The notes under the pieces were generated by a model that was not told the origin of the DNA, did no database searches, and saw only the letters and a program-made list of their open reading frames with translations. From a bacterium (GTDB taxonomy: Bacteria; CBDUZB01; JAGLHV01), in NCBI GenBank assembly GCA_023143305.1, contig JAGLHV010000033.1:1-9414 (forward strand): a stretch of DNA of 9,414 bases, given 5' to 3'. Position 1 is the stretch's first letter; every line of letters starts with the position of its first letter. A program made the position numbers and the translations under genes. Shown in pieces: positions 1 to 6,737 of the stretch.

Positions 1-73
1 AAAACTCTGTAGTCGAATTGATTCTGAGCACTTTGCTTTGTTTAACATAAACTCCCTTAAAGAGAGTCGAAGG

Positions 74-97
74 GTCCCGTAGCTTGCTGTGCAAAAG
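74..97. repeat. Degenerate copy of a GC-rich palindromic element
   Basis: Positions 76-91 match positions 122-137 of the strong palindrome downstream at 14 of 16 bases; the two differences are both T for C. It can still fold around a TT loop as a six-pair stem containing two G-T pairs, but the outer arm has decayed. The two copies lie 46 bases apart in the same orientation. It looks like a decayed member of a dispersed intergenic palindrome family. Family membership is an inference from two copies only. Confidence 0.45.
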
Positions 98-118
98 TTA
101 TGTGAGATAAGCCTCCGA

Positions 119-152
119 TACCCCGCAGCTTGCTGCGGGGTAGTTTATTTTC
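119..152 (+). terminator. GC-rich perfect hairpin followed by a T-rich stretch; possible terminator or intergenic palindrome
   Basis: Positions 119-129 and 132-142 are perfect reverse complements (11 pairs, TT in the middle), and the nine inner pairs are mostly G-C. This stands out sharply against the AT-rich surroundings. TTTATTTT follows on the + strand, so it could act as an intrinsic terminator for a gene upstream of the window. The T run is interrupted, and a related copy lies at 74-97, so a dispersed palindromic repeat (REP-like) that happens to end transcripts is an equally good reading. No transposase of the REP-associated type is in the window. Confidence 0.5.
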
Positions 153-221
153 TCCAATTTTTTTATTATTTATGAAATATTAATTGAGAGTTGTGGATTA
201 AATTATGCTTTTCCTTTTACC

Positions 222-251
222 TTGACAAATATTTTTTTTTTCTTGTATAAT
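222..251 (+). promoter_or_regulatory. Strong sigma70-type promoter with a T10 spacer tract
   Basis: A perfect -35 box, TTGACA (222-227), and a perfect -10 box, TATAAT (246-251), are separated by 18 bases. The spacer contains ten consecutive T residues (232-241). The expected start of transcription is around 257-259, giving a leader of about 115 bases before the HEAT-repeat gene. It is the only convincing promoter upstream of the HEAT/YihY pair. A one-base contraction of the T tract would give the optimal 17-base spacing, so promoter strength could vary with tract length. Confidence 0.8.
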
Positions 252-294
252 ATCTTGAAACTAAATGGTAGGTTGTAATATAAAGCCATGTACA

Positions 295-319
295 ATAGCT
301 ATTATAAGGCTATATTTTT
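295..319 (+). other. Weak stem-loop with T5 in the 5' leader, possible attenuator
   Basis: ATAGC (295-299) pairs with GCTAT (309-313) across a 9-base loop, and TTTTT follows at 315-319. A competing pairing, AGCC (284-287) with GGCT (308-311), uses part of the same sequence. It lies in the leader between the promoter at 222-251 and the HEAT gene. Five pairs in an AT-rich leader can arise by chance, and I recognise no known riboswitch or leader-peptide motif here. Confidence 0.2.
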
Positions 320-374
320 CTCAAAAGTGCTCGTTTGTTTTTTTTAAAAATAATAATAAAAGGAAGGAATAAAA

Positions 375-1382
375 TTGATGTTATTAAAAAAATGTTGTTA
401 TATTCTGCTGGTTTCTTTTTTAATGATGGTAAATATCAATTTTCACGGATATGCAATAGAAGAACAAGTTATAATCGAACAAAACAAGAAAGAATTAGTA
501 ACAGGGGAACAAACCAAAAATGAAGAAGCAGAAAACAGTCCGGATGCCGGAATAATAGAGAACTACGAGTATAGTAGTGTGGTTGGAAAATTAAGGAATA
601 AAAATACTAAAATTCGTTTGGATGCAGTAAAAGAATTGAGCATAAGGGGAACGGAAGAAGTAGTATCTTTTTTGGTTAATGCTCTGGAAGATAGTGAAAT
701 TGAAATCCGTTTAGAGAGCATTGTTGCCCTGGAGAAAATAGGTGGGGAGGAAGCTATCCGGGGAATAGTAGAAAAGGGTTTAAAGGGCAATAATGAAAAA
801 GTTCGTTTAGCTGCTATTAATTCATTAGTGAAAATTTCCGGAAGATCGGCAATTTCTTCTTTAAAAAAACAATTATTAATTGAAAAAAATAGTAGGATAA
901 GATTTCATATAATTAATTTATTTGCAATAATTGGGAATGATGATGTTATTCCGATATTGGTTAAATGTTTAAGGGATTCCAATTTGAAAATTCAATTAAT
1001 TACGATAAAAACCCTTGCTCTAATCGGAACACCTTTAGCTGTTTCTGCTTTAATTAATTGTTTAGAAAATGAAGAAAACAAAGAAGAAGTTTCTATTGCC
1101 ATAGTAAATACTTTAGGAATAATACACAGTAGAGATGCCGTACCGGTATTAATTAGAATGGCTGCTTTTGGGGGTAAATCAGAAATTAGTGCAGCAGCAG
1201 TTGAAAGTTTAGGAATTATCGGAGATAAGAGAGCAATGCCTGTTTTGAATGAATTGTTATTTTATGGAAATGTACGATTTGAAAGATCTATTAAGGAAGC
1301 AATAAGTAAAATCTTAAAAATAAATGCTTTGATTAAACTTAAAAAACGTAAAAATTTAAGAAAAAAAGAAAATAGTTTTTAA
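375..1382 (+). CDS. Secreted HEAT-repeat protein, function unknown
   Basis: The 335-residue product begins with a signal peptide: Lys-Lys at 5-6, a hydrophobic core at about 8-20, and probable cleavage after the Ala of HGYA (residue 27). An acidic, Glu/Asn-rich linker (28-62) follows. From about 66 to 320 there are roughly eight tandem HEAT/PBS-lyase-like helical repeats of about 31 residues, with recurring patterns such as IRLDAVKEL, IRLESIVALEKIG and AAAVESLGIIGDKRAMPVL. The C-terminus is short and Lys-rich. HEAT solenoids are protein-binding scaffolds, so a role in holding a partner outside the membrane is inferred; no catalytic motif is visible. The start could be TTG at 375 or ATG at 378; the purine-rich site at 361-367 sits 7 bases from the TTG and 10 from the ATG. 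The stop overlaps the ribosome site of the YihY-family gene, indicating coupled translation. Confidence 0.85.
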   Translation: MMLLKKCCYILLVSFLMMVNINFHGYAIEEQVIIEQNKKELVTGEQTKNEEAENSPDAGIIENYEYSSVVGKLRNKNTKIRLDAVKELSIRGTEEVVSFLVNALEDSEIEIRLESIVALEKIGGEEAIRGIVEKGLKGNNEKVRLAAINSLVKISGRSAISSLKKQLLIEKNSRIRFHIINLFAIIGNDDVIPILVKCLRDSNLKIQLITIKTLALIGTPLAVSALINCLENEENKEEVSIAIVNTLGIIHSRDAVPVLIRMAAFGGKSEISAAAVESLGIIGDKRAMPVLNELLFYGNVRFERSIKEAISKILKINALIKLKKRKNLRKKENSF

Positions 1383-1386
1383 GGAG
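1381..1386 (+). promoter_or_regulatory. Shine-Dalgarno overlapping the HEAT gene stop codon
   Basis: AAGGAG begins within the TAA stop (1380-1382) of the HEAT-repeat gene and sits 6 bases before the TTG at 1393. This spacing supports TTG as the real start of the YihY-family gene, and the overlap suggests that ribosomes finishing the first gene restart on the second. Confidence 0.75.
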
Positions 1387-1392
1387 TGAAAC

Positions 1393-2724
1393 TTGACCAA
1401 ATATTTTAATATAATTAAAAAATTCCTAAAAAAAGATTTATGGGAAATTGAGAATGTTGGGATTTCGGCCTTTAAATCTTTTTTCTATCGGCAAATGCGG
1501 ATAATTTGTATGGTTTGGAAGGGTTTTGTCGATGACAATTGTCCCCTTCATGCTTCTGCATTAACTTATACTACTTTACTTTCCATAGTGCCTTTTTTAG
1601 CTGTGCTATTTTCTATTTCTAAAGGATTAGGAATAAAAGTTTTAGAGCCATTACTTTTGAATGAAACCATAACTGGTATAGGCGGAGATGTAATAAAATG
1701 GATTGTTTCTCAGGCTAAAGATACTAATACTACTGCTTTGGGAGCTTTAGGAGGAGGGGTTCTTATTATAATGGCGGTTAAAATGCTATCCACAGTAGAG
1801 AATTCTTTTAATACTATCTGGGGAGTAAAAAGGTCTCGCAGTATATTTAGAAAAACAAGTGATTATCTTAGCGTATTAATAGTCGGACCTGTTTTAGTCG
1901 CTGCGGCAATAGCCATAACGGCTTCTTTGGAGAATATATCGTTTGCTCAAATAATTTTATCTCAGGGAATAATTAAGCAATTAATAATTCACTTTGTTCC
2001 TTTCGTTTCTTTATGGATTGCCTTTACCGGTGTGTACATTTTTATGCCTAATATAAGGGTTAAGATTCAACATGCATTGATAGGAGGGGTAATAGCGGGA
2101 ACAATATGGCAAATTGTTCAATGGGTTTATATTAATTTTGGAATTGGTGTGGCTAAGTATAATGCTATTTATGGAGGATTTGCTCAATTCCCTTTGTTTC
2201 TTATCTGGTTATATATTAGTTGGTTGATTGTTCTTTTTGGAGCGGAGATTTCTTTTGCCAGTCAGAATGTAAAAACTTATACCCAGGAAAAATGGGCACA
2301 ATCAGCAAGTTATTCTTTTCGGGAAGAATTAGTTTTATATTTAATAACTTTGATTTCTGTCAATTTTTATACAGGAAAAACACCCTGGACAGTAGAGAAA
2401 ATTTCAAAAAAATTAAATGTTTCCAGCAGGTTGGTTAAAGATCTCCTTTTTCAATTATGTAAAACCGATATTTTGTACGAAGTAAATGGGGATATTACTT
2501 ATTACCAACCAGCGGCAGCTTTAGAAAAAATATCTCTGGAAAAAATTTTAAATGCTGTAAAAAATTATGGGGGAAATCCTTTACAAAAAATAAAAATAGA
2601 AAATAAACAAGAAAAATATATAAAAAAAATAATAAACAATCTTAATCAAGCAACAAAAAATGTTGTAGCCAATGTTACTCTTAGAGATTTAGTTTTAAAA
2701 ATAGAGGCGGATAAGGAAAAATAG
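1393..2724 (+). CDS. YihY/BrkB (UPF0761) family inner-membrane protein with C-terminal winged-helix-like tail
   Basis: The product is a 443-residue integral membrane protein with about six membrane segments (near residues 53-76, 115-133, 158-177, 197-217, 228-248 and 263-287). Family hallmarks are HASALTYTTLLSIVPFLAVL near 53-72, ENSFNTIWGVKRSRS at 136-150, and YGGFAQFPLFLIWLYISWL with FGAEISFAS at about 260-290. The family is often mislabelled ribonuclease BN; true RNase BN is a soluble zinc enzyme, and no metal-binding motif is seen here. The biochemical function of the family is not settled. Beyond the membrane domain, residues about 311-395 (EELVLYLITLISV, then WTVEKISKKLNVSSRLVKDLL, then an ITYYQPA strand) look like a winged helix-turn-helix, and a Lys/Asn-rich end follows. 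The TTG start is supported by the ribosome site at 1381-1386. It is coupled to the secreted HEAT protein, suggesting a joint envelope role. Confidence 0.9.
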   Translation: MTKYFNIIKKFLKKDLWEIENVGISAFKSFFYRQMRIICMVWKGFVDDNCPLHASALTYTTLLSIVPFLAVLFSISKGLGIKVLEPLLLNETITGIGGDVIKWIVSQAKDTNTTALGALGGGVLIIMAVKMLSTVENSFNTIWGVKRSRSIFRKTSDYLSVLIVGPVLVAAAIAITASLENISFAQIILSQGIIKQLIIHFVPFVSLWIAFTGVYIFMPNIRVKIQHALIGGVIAGTIWQIVQWVYINFGIGVAKYNAIYGGFAQFPLFLIWLYISWLIVLFGAEISFASQNVKTYTQEKWAQSASYSFREELVLYLITLISVNFYTGKTPWTVEKISKKLNVSSRLVKDLLFQLCKTDILYEVNGDITYYQPAAALEKISLEKILNAVKNYGGNPLQKIKIENKQEKYIKKIINNLNQATKNVVANVTLRDLVLKIEADKEK

Positions 2725-2860
2725 ACTATATTGGCAGAAGATAATTCTTAATCCACCCAAAAAAAATTATATTTTTTAGATTTTACTTTCGGTAGTTCAA
2801 AGAAGGAAATGAATTATTAGTTTATATAAAAACTGTAAAAAAAATGTAAAAGGGGAGTAA
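2725..2860 (+). other. Intergenic gap without clear promoter or terminator
   Basis: This 136-base gap separates the YihY-family gene from the solute-binding lipoprotein. It contains an all-AT inverted repeat, A6 (2761-2766) and T6 (2772-2777) with a TTATA loop, which is too weak to call a terminator. I see no -35/-10 pair close to consensus. The site AGGGGAG (2851-2857) lies only 3 bases before the next ATG. Confidence 0.4.
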
Positions 2861-4489
2861 ATGTTAAAAAAAATAGAGATTTTAAGTGTAGTGTTTTTAG
2901 GGTTATTTCTGTTTGGTTGTACGCAAAGAGAGAGAGAGAGGAAAATAAAGTTTGAGGATAAGCCCTGCTATGGGGATATGATTATTAATGCTTCTATTGG
3001 AGATGCCAGTTATTTAAATCCTGTTCTGTCAACGGATTCCTCTTCCGGGACTATAAATGATCTTGTTTATAATGGATTAGTGAAATACGATAAAGATTTA
3101 AATTTAGTAGGGGATTTAGCAAAATCCTGGACGGTTTCGCAAGATAGACTGGTAATTACTTTTTACTTACACCAAAATGTAAAGTGGCATGATGGCGTTT
3201 CTTTTACTGCTGATGATGTAAAATTTACTTATAATAAATTGATTGATCCGGAAGTTAAAACACCTTATTCCTCAAAATTTGAAAAAGTGTCCAAGATTGA
3301 AATTGTAGATAAACATACTTTGAAAGTAACTTATAAAGAACCATTTTCTCCCGGGCTTGCTTCCTGGGTAATGGGGATTATTCCTCGCCATATTTTCCAA
3401 AAAGGAGATTTTAATAGCCACCCGGCTAATCAACATCCTGTAGGTACCGGGCCTTACATTTTTAAAGACTGGAAAAGAGATGAAAAAATTGTTTTAGAAG
3501 CAAATCCTGAATATTTTGAAGGAAAACCGTATATAAACAAATATATTTATCGTATTATTCCGGACCAGGCAGTAGAATTTTTGGAATTAAAGGCAGGAAA
3601 TGTTGATATGGTGAGTTTAACTCCTCATCAATACAGGAATGAAACTAATTCTTTGCAGTTTCAAGAGGACTTTAATCGTTTTCGATATCCCAGTTTTGGA
3701 TATACTTATCTGGGATATAATCTCTTAAATCCTCTTTTTAAAGATAAACGTATTCGACAAGCAATAGCTTATGCCATAAATAAAGAGGAAATTATTCAGG
3801 GGGTGCTTTTAGATTTGGGAAAACCGGCGACCGGTCCTTTTCCACCCTCTTCCTGGGCCTACAACCCGGAGATAAAACAGTATCCTTATAATCCCGATAA
3901 AGCAAAAAAAATTCTGGATGAAACAGGATGGAAAGATACAAATAATGATGGGATTTTGGATAAAGATGGGAAAAAATTTGAATTTACTATTACCACTAAC
4001 CATGGTAATAAAACACGGGCACTTTGTGCTGAAATTATTCAGGCTAATTTAAAAAAAATAGGGATAAAAATAAATATTCATATTATAGAATGGAGTTCCT
4101 TTATTCATCAATATATAGACAAGAAGAAATTTGAAGCAACTCTCTTGGGTTGGTCATTATCTCTTGATCCGGATTGTTATAGTATCTGGCATTCCAGCCA
4201 AATGAAAGAAGGTAGATATAATTTTATTTCTTATAAAAACGAAGAGGTTGATAGCCTTTTAGTAAAGGGAAGAAAAATTTTTGACCAGGAGAAAAGAAAA
4301 AAAATTTATCATCGCATCCATGCTATTCTTGCGGAAGAACAACCCTATACTTTTTTATATGTAGGAGATTCTTTGCCTGTAGTCCATAACAGATTTTATG
4401 GTATAAAGGTTGCTCCTTTGGGTATTGGATATAATTTTATCAAGTGGTATGTGCCGGAGAAGTTGCATAAATATACCCGATTTAAATAA
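2861..4489 (+). CDS. Family 5 extracellular solute-binding lipoprotein (peptide/nickel ABC transport type)
   Basis: The 542-residue product is the substrate-binding component of a DppA/OppA-type ABC importer, anchored by a lipid outside the cytoplasmic membrane. Lys-Lys (3-4), a hydrophobic core and the lipobox LFGC ending at Cys20 mark a class II signal peptide, which also fixes the ATG start. Family signatures are NPVLSTDSSSG near 53-63, NVKWHDGVSFTADDVKFTY at 106-124, GTGPY at 195-199, and the IRQAIAYAINKEEII helix near 298-312. A Ca-loop-like stretch, DTNNDGILDKDG, lies at 359-370. Length is normal for SBP_bac_5. Ligand cannot be predicted from sequence. No permease or ATPase gene adjoins it, so it must work with components elsewhere or act outside transport. 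Immediately after the lipid-bearing Cys, an (AG)7 tract encodes an Arg-Glu run. Confidence 0.93.
   Translation: MLKKIEILSVVFLGLFLFGCTQRERERKIKFEDKPCYGDMIINASIGDASYLNPVLSTDSSSGTINDLVYNGLVKYDKDLNLVGDLAKSWTVSQDRLVITFYLHQNVKWHDGVSFTADDVKFTYNKLIDPEVKTPYSSKFEKVSKIEIVDKHTLKVTYKEPFSPGLASWVMGIIPRHIFQKGDFNSHPANQHPVGTGPYIFKDWKRDEKIVLEANPEYFEGKPYINKYIYRIIPDQAVEFLELKAGNVDMVSLTPHQYRNETNSLQFQEDFNRFRYPSFGYTYLGYNLLNPLFKDKRIRQAIAYAINKEEIIQGVLLDLGKPATGPFPPSSWAYNPEIKQYPYNPDKAKKILDETGWKDTNNDGILDKDGKKFEFTITTNHGNKTRALCAEIIQANLKKIGIKINIHIIEWSSFIHQYIDKKKFEATLLGWSLSLDPDCYSIWHSSQMKEGRYNFISYKNEEVDSLLVKGRKIFDQEKRKKIYHRIHAILAEEQPYTFLYVGDSLPVVHNRFYGIKVAPLGIGYNFIKWYVPEKLHKYTRFK
2927..2940 (+). repeat. (AG)7 dinucleotide tract inside the lipoprotein gene
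   Basis: Seven uninterrupted AG units encode alternating Arg and Glu three residues after the lipobox Cys. Gain or loss of one unit would shift the frame and abolish the mature protein, so the tract has the form of a slippage switch. Seven units is at the short end for contingency loci. Confidence 0.7.
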
Positions 4490-4507
4490 AATAGCAAATT
4501 AAAGGGA

Positions 4508-4536
4508 TTGACAAAGAAGGGGTTTTTTTGTATTAT
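4508..4536 (+). promoter_or_regulatory. sigma70-type promoter for the glmU-prs-rplY-pth block
   Basis: A perfect -35 box, TTGACA (4508-4513), is followed after exactly 17 bases by TATTAT (4531-4536, one mismatch to TATAAT; TATAAC overlaps at 4534-4539). Transcription would begin near 4543, leaving a leader of about 48 bases before glmU. Placed in the 102-base gap after the lipoprotein gene, it gives the housekeeping block its own expression. Confidence 0.8.
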
Positions 4537-4591
4537 AACACCGCTAAAAGAAAGGCTGTTTTAAATTTGAAGTAAAAAGAAAAAAAATAAC

Positions 4592-5620
4592 ATGGAAAAA
4601 GATTTAGCCGTTATTGTTCTTGCCGCGGGAAAAGGTACGCGTATGAAGTCAGATTTGCCTAAGGTTTTGCACCAATTATGCGGCAGGTCTATGATTGGCT
4701 ATGTTTTACATGCGATTCATAAATTGGGTAGCAAGAAGAATTTTTTGGTAGTAGGGCATAAGAAAGAACAGGTTAAAGAAAAAATTAAAAGGGAATTGCC
4801 CTTTTTTTCTGATAAATTTACTTTTGTAGTACAAAGAGAACTTTTGGGCTCAGGACACGCGGTACTTCAGACAGAAAAGAACCTTAAAAATTTTAAAGGT
4901 TACGTTTTAATAATAAGCGGGGATATCCCGTTAATCGAGAAAGAAACTTTAATAAGGTTAGTCAACTGTCATAAAAAAGAAAAAAATGCAGCTACTATTC
5001 TTACTACCCAAATAGAAGTCCCTTTTTCTTATGGGAGAATAATCCGTAATAAAGATAATGAAGTAGAGGGAATTATAGAAGAAAAAGAAGCTTCTGTTAG
5101 TGAGAAAAAAATAAAAGAAATAAACAGTGGAATTTATTGTTTCTCTTCCGGGTTTCTTTTTGATTCTTTGCGTTCAATACGGTGTACTAATAAAAAAGGA
5201 GAATATTATCTTACAGATGTAATAAAAATATTAAAAGAAAAAGGAAAGAAGATTGGGGCTTGTAAAATAGAGGATAAGAAACAGGTTATAGGAATTAATA
5301 ATAGAATAAGTTTGGCGTGTGTTCAACGGATAATACAACAAAAAATTTTAGAAAATTTAATGTTGAAAGGTGTAACTATTATTAATCCCCAGGAAACTTA
5401 TATTGAAGATTCAGTGGAAATTGGTAAAGACACAGTTGTTTTTCCTGGTGTAAATATCCAGGGTAACACACGAATTGGGAAAAATTGTTATATAGGTCCT
5501 TATACAATAATAAAAGATTCCTATTTGGAAAATAGCATTAAGGTTCAAATTAGTGTTTTGGAAAAAGCTAAAATTTCTTCTAAAACCATTATACAGCCTT
5601 TTTCTTATATAAAAGGTTAA
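4592..5620 (+). CDS. glmU: GlmU-type UDP-GlcNAc pyrophosphorylase lacking the acetyltransferase active site
   Basis: The N-terminal Rossmann-like uridylyltransferase domain, which makes UDP-GlcNAc from GlcNAc-1-phosphate and UTP, is complete. It has LAAGKGTRMKSDLPKVLH at 10-27, QRELLGSGHAV at 81-91, metal ligand Asp111 in SGDIPLI, YGRI at 147-150, Glu163, Asn178 in EINSGIY, KGEYYLTD at 202-209 and metal ligand Asn236 in GINNR. A left-handed beta-helix begins near 262 but stops at residue 342 in FSYIKG. That point corresponds to RLRPG of E. coli GlmU (456 residues), so the acetyl-CoA and GlcN-1-P catalytic residues (Lys, His, Tyr, Asn further on) are absent. The following 134 bases do not encode them in any frame. 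It therefore probably only does the uridylyl step. The ribosome site is weak; ATG is chosen because the conserved domain begins at once. The next gene is prs, as in Bacillus. Confidence 0.92.
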   Translation: MEKDLAVIVLAAGKGTRMKSDLPKVLHQLCGRSMIGYVLHAIHKLGSKKNFLVVGHKKEQVKEKIKRELPFFSDKFTFVVQRELLGSGHAVLQTEKNLKNFKGYVLIISGDIPLIEKETLIRLVNCHKKEKNAATILTTQIEVPFSYGRIIRNKDNEVEGIIEEKEASVSEKKIKEINSGIYCFSSGFLFDSLRSIRCTNKKGEYYLTDVIKILKEKGKKIGACKIEDKKQVIGINNRISLACVQRIIQQKILENLMLKGVTIINPQETYIEDSVEIGKDTVVFPGVNIQGNTRIGKNCYIGPYTIIKDSYLENSIKVQISVLEKAKISSKTIIQPFSYIKG

Positions 5621-5655
5621 TCTTAAAATAATATTAATCTTGCATTTTGTATTCC

Positions 5656-5671
5656 AGCGTAAAATTACGCT
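5656..5671 (+). other. Small hairpin after glmU
   Basis: AGCGTAA and TTACGCT are perfect 7-base inverted repeats separated by AA. The bases that follow are AT-rich but not a T tract, so this is at most a weak terminator or a 3'-end stabiliser between glmU and prs. Confidence 0.35.
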
Positions 5672-5754
5672 TAATAAATAATTATTGATTACTATTATTA
5701 AAATTTGAGTAATATTTTTTAATAAAAACTAAACGGGTTTTTCGTGGAGATAAA

Positions 5755-6690
5755 ATGAACGGATTAAAAGTTTTTAGTGGGAATGCTAATCTTAAACTTG
5801 CTCAGGATATATGTGACTACTTAACTGTTCCCTTAGGGCAAGCGCAAGTGACTAAATTTGCAGATGGTGAAATCAATGTACAGATAAACGAGAATATTAG
5901 AGGGACGGATTGTTTTATTATTCAACCTACCTGCCCTCCGGTAAATGACAATTTGATGGAACTTTTAATTATGATTGATGCTCTTTCCCGTGCTTCGGCG
6001 CGGAGAATTACAGCGGTATTACCTTATTATGGATATGGACGGCAGGATAGGAAAGTAGAGCCTCGTGTACCCATTACTGCTAAATTAGTAGCTAATTTAA
6101 TTGTTTCTTCAGGGGTAAGCCGGTTACTGGTACTGGATTTACATGCAGGACAAATTCAGGGTTTTTTTGATATTCCGGTAGATCACTTGTATTCTACCCC
6201 TGTTTTGGTTAAATATTTTAAGAAAAAAAATATTCCGGATATAGTTGTTGTTTCTCCTGATGCGGGTGGGGTAGAGAGAGCACGGGCTTTTGCTAAAAGA
6301 TTAGAAGCGGACCTGGCTGTTGGGGATAAAAGAAGATCGGGGCCTAATCAGGTTGCTACGATGAATATCATTGGAAATGTGGAAGGAAAAAATGCTATTA
6401 TCTTTGATGATATGATAGATACTGCCGGTAGTTTGATTAAAGTGGTTGAAGCTCTAAAAAGGGAAAAGGTGTTAAATGTTTATGCGGTAGCAACCCATCC
6501 TGTTTTATCAGGGACGGCAATTGAAAGAATAAATAATTCGGCAATAAAAAAATTAATTGTTACGGATTCTATTATTTTGTCTGATGAAAAGAAAACAAAT
6601 AAAATAAAAGTTCTTTCTGTCGCAGAATTATTGGGAGAGGCAATAGCACGTATTAATAAAGAAGAATCGGTAAGTACTTTGTTTATATAA
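5755..6690 (+). CDS. prs: Ribose-phosphate pyrophosphokinase (PRPP synthetase)
   Basis: Prs transfers pyrophosphate from ATP to ribose 5-phosphate, making PRPP for purine, pyrimidine, histidine, tryptophan and NAD synthesis in the cytoplasm. At 311 residues it has the usual length of class I enzymes. Visible motifs are FADGEINVQI at 35-44, the ATP-binding YYGYGRQDRK with Arg96/Gln97/Arg99, DLHAGQIQGFFDIP from 128 with catalytic/metal His130, VVVSPDAGGVERARAFAKRL at 164-183, the flexible catalytic loop GDKRRSGPNQ at 190-199 with Lys192 and Arg194, and the PRPP-binding DDMIDTAGS at 218-226. All key residues are in place. GGAG at 5746-5749, 5 bases before the ATG, supports the start. The 134-base gap after glmU has no clear promoter, only a poor pair (TTGATT 5685, TAATAT 5710, spacing 19), so it is probably co-transcribed with glmU. 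Confidence 0.97.
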   Translation: MNGLKVFSGNANLKLAQDICDYLTVPLGQAQVTKFADGEINVQINENIRGTDCFIIQPTCPPVNDNLMELLIMIDALSRASARRITAVLPYYGYGRQDRKVEPRVPITAKLVANLIVSSGVSRLLVLDLHAGQIQGFFDIPVDHLYSTPVLVKYFKKKNIPDIVVVSPDAGGVERARAFAKRLEADLAVGDKRRSGPNQVATMNIIGNVEGKNAIIFDDMIDTAGSLIKVVEALKREKVLNVYAVATHPVLSGTAIERINNSAIKKLIVTDSIILSDEKKTNKIKVLSVAELLGEAIARINKEESVSTLFI

Positions 6691-6725
6691 GAAAAAATAA
6701 AATATTATATACTCGGATAAACTAC

Positions 6726-6735
6726 GGAGGAGAGG
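6726..6735 (+). promoter_or_regulatory. Strong Shine-Dalgarno for rplY
   Basis: GGAGGAGAGG contains a full GGAGG core 7 bases before the ATG at 6738. It is the strongest ribosome site in the window, as expected for a ribosomal protein needed in high amounts, and fixes the start. Confidence 0.75.
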
Positions 6736-6737
6736 AT

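Noticed and set aside
1..48. Minus-strand open frame starting at ATG (complement of 46-48), preceded by an AAGGGAG-like site, running 16 codons off the left edge.
   Set aside because: Sixteen codons are too few to judge and the peptide matches nothing I recognise. The same stretch is also open on the + strand in frame 2 until a stop at 80-82. It would need sequence to the left of the window.
335..523. 62-codon + frame overlapping the start of the HEAT gene.
   Set aside because: It lies almost wholly inside the HEAT gene in another frame and its product is low-complexity. The signal peptide and repeats clearly belong to the longer frame.
2220..2438. 72-codon + frame inside the YihY-family gene.
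   Set aside because: It is an out-of-frame shadow of a membrane-protein gene with clear family signatures.
2759..2777. A8-TTATA-T6 inverted repeat as a terminator after the YihY gene.
   Set aside because: The stem is all A-T and cannot be told from chance AT tracts.
3809..4003. Minus-strand frame within the lipoprotein gene.
   Set aside because: It is a shadow of a conserved coding region in the opposite strand, rich in Phe/Ile from AT-rich antisense, with no family signature.
5685..5715. Possible promoter for prs: TTGATT and TAATAT.
   Set aside because: The 19-base spacing and imperfect boxes are expected by chance in sequence this AT-rich; co-transcription from the glmU promoter is simpler.
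5621..5754. Lost C-terminal half of glmU in another frame after the stop.
   Set aside because: I read all three + frames: stops come quickly and no hexapeptide-repeat or acetyltransferase motif appears, so a simple frameshift does not explain the short GlmU.
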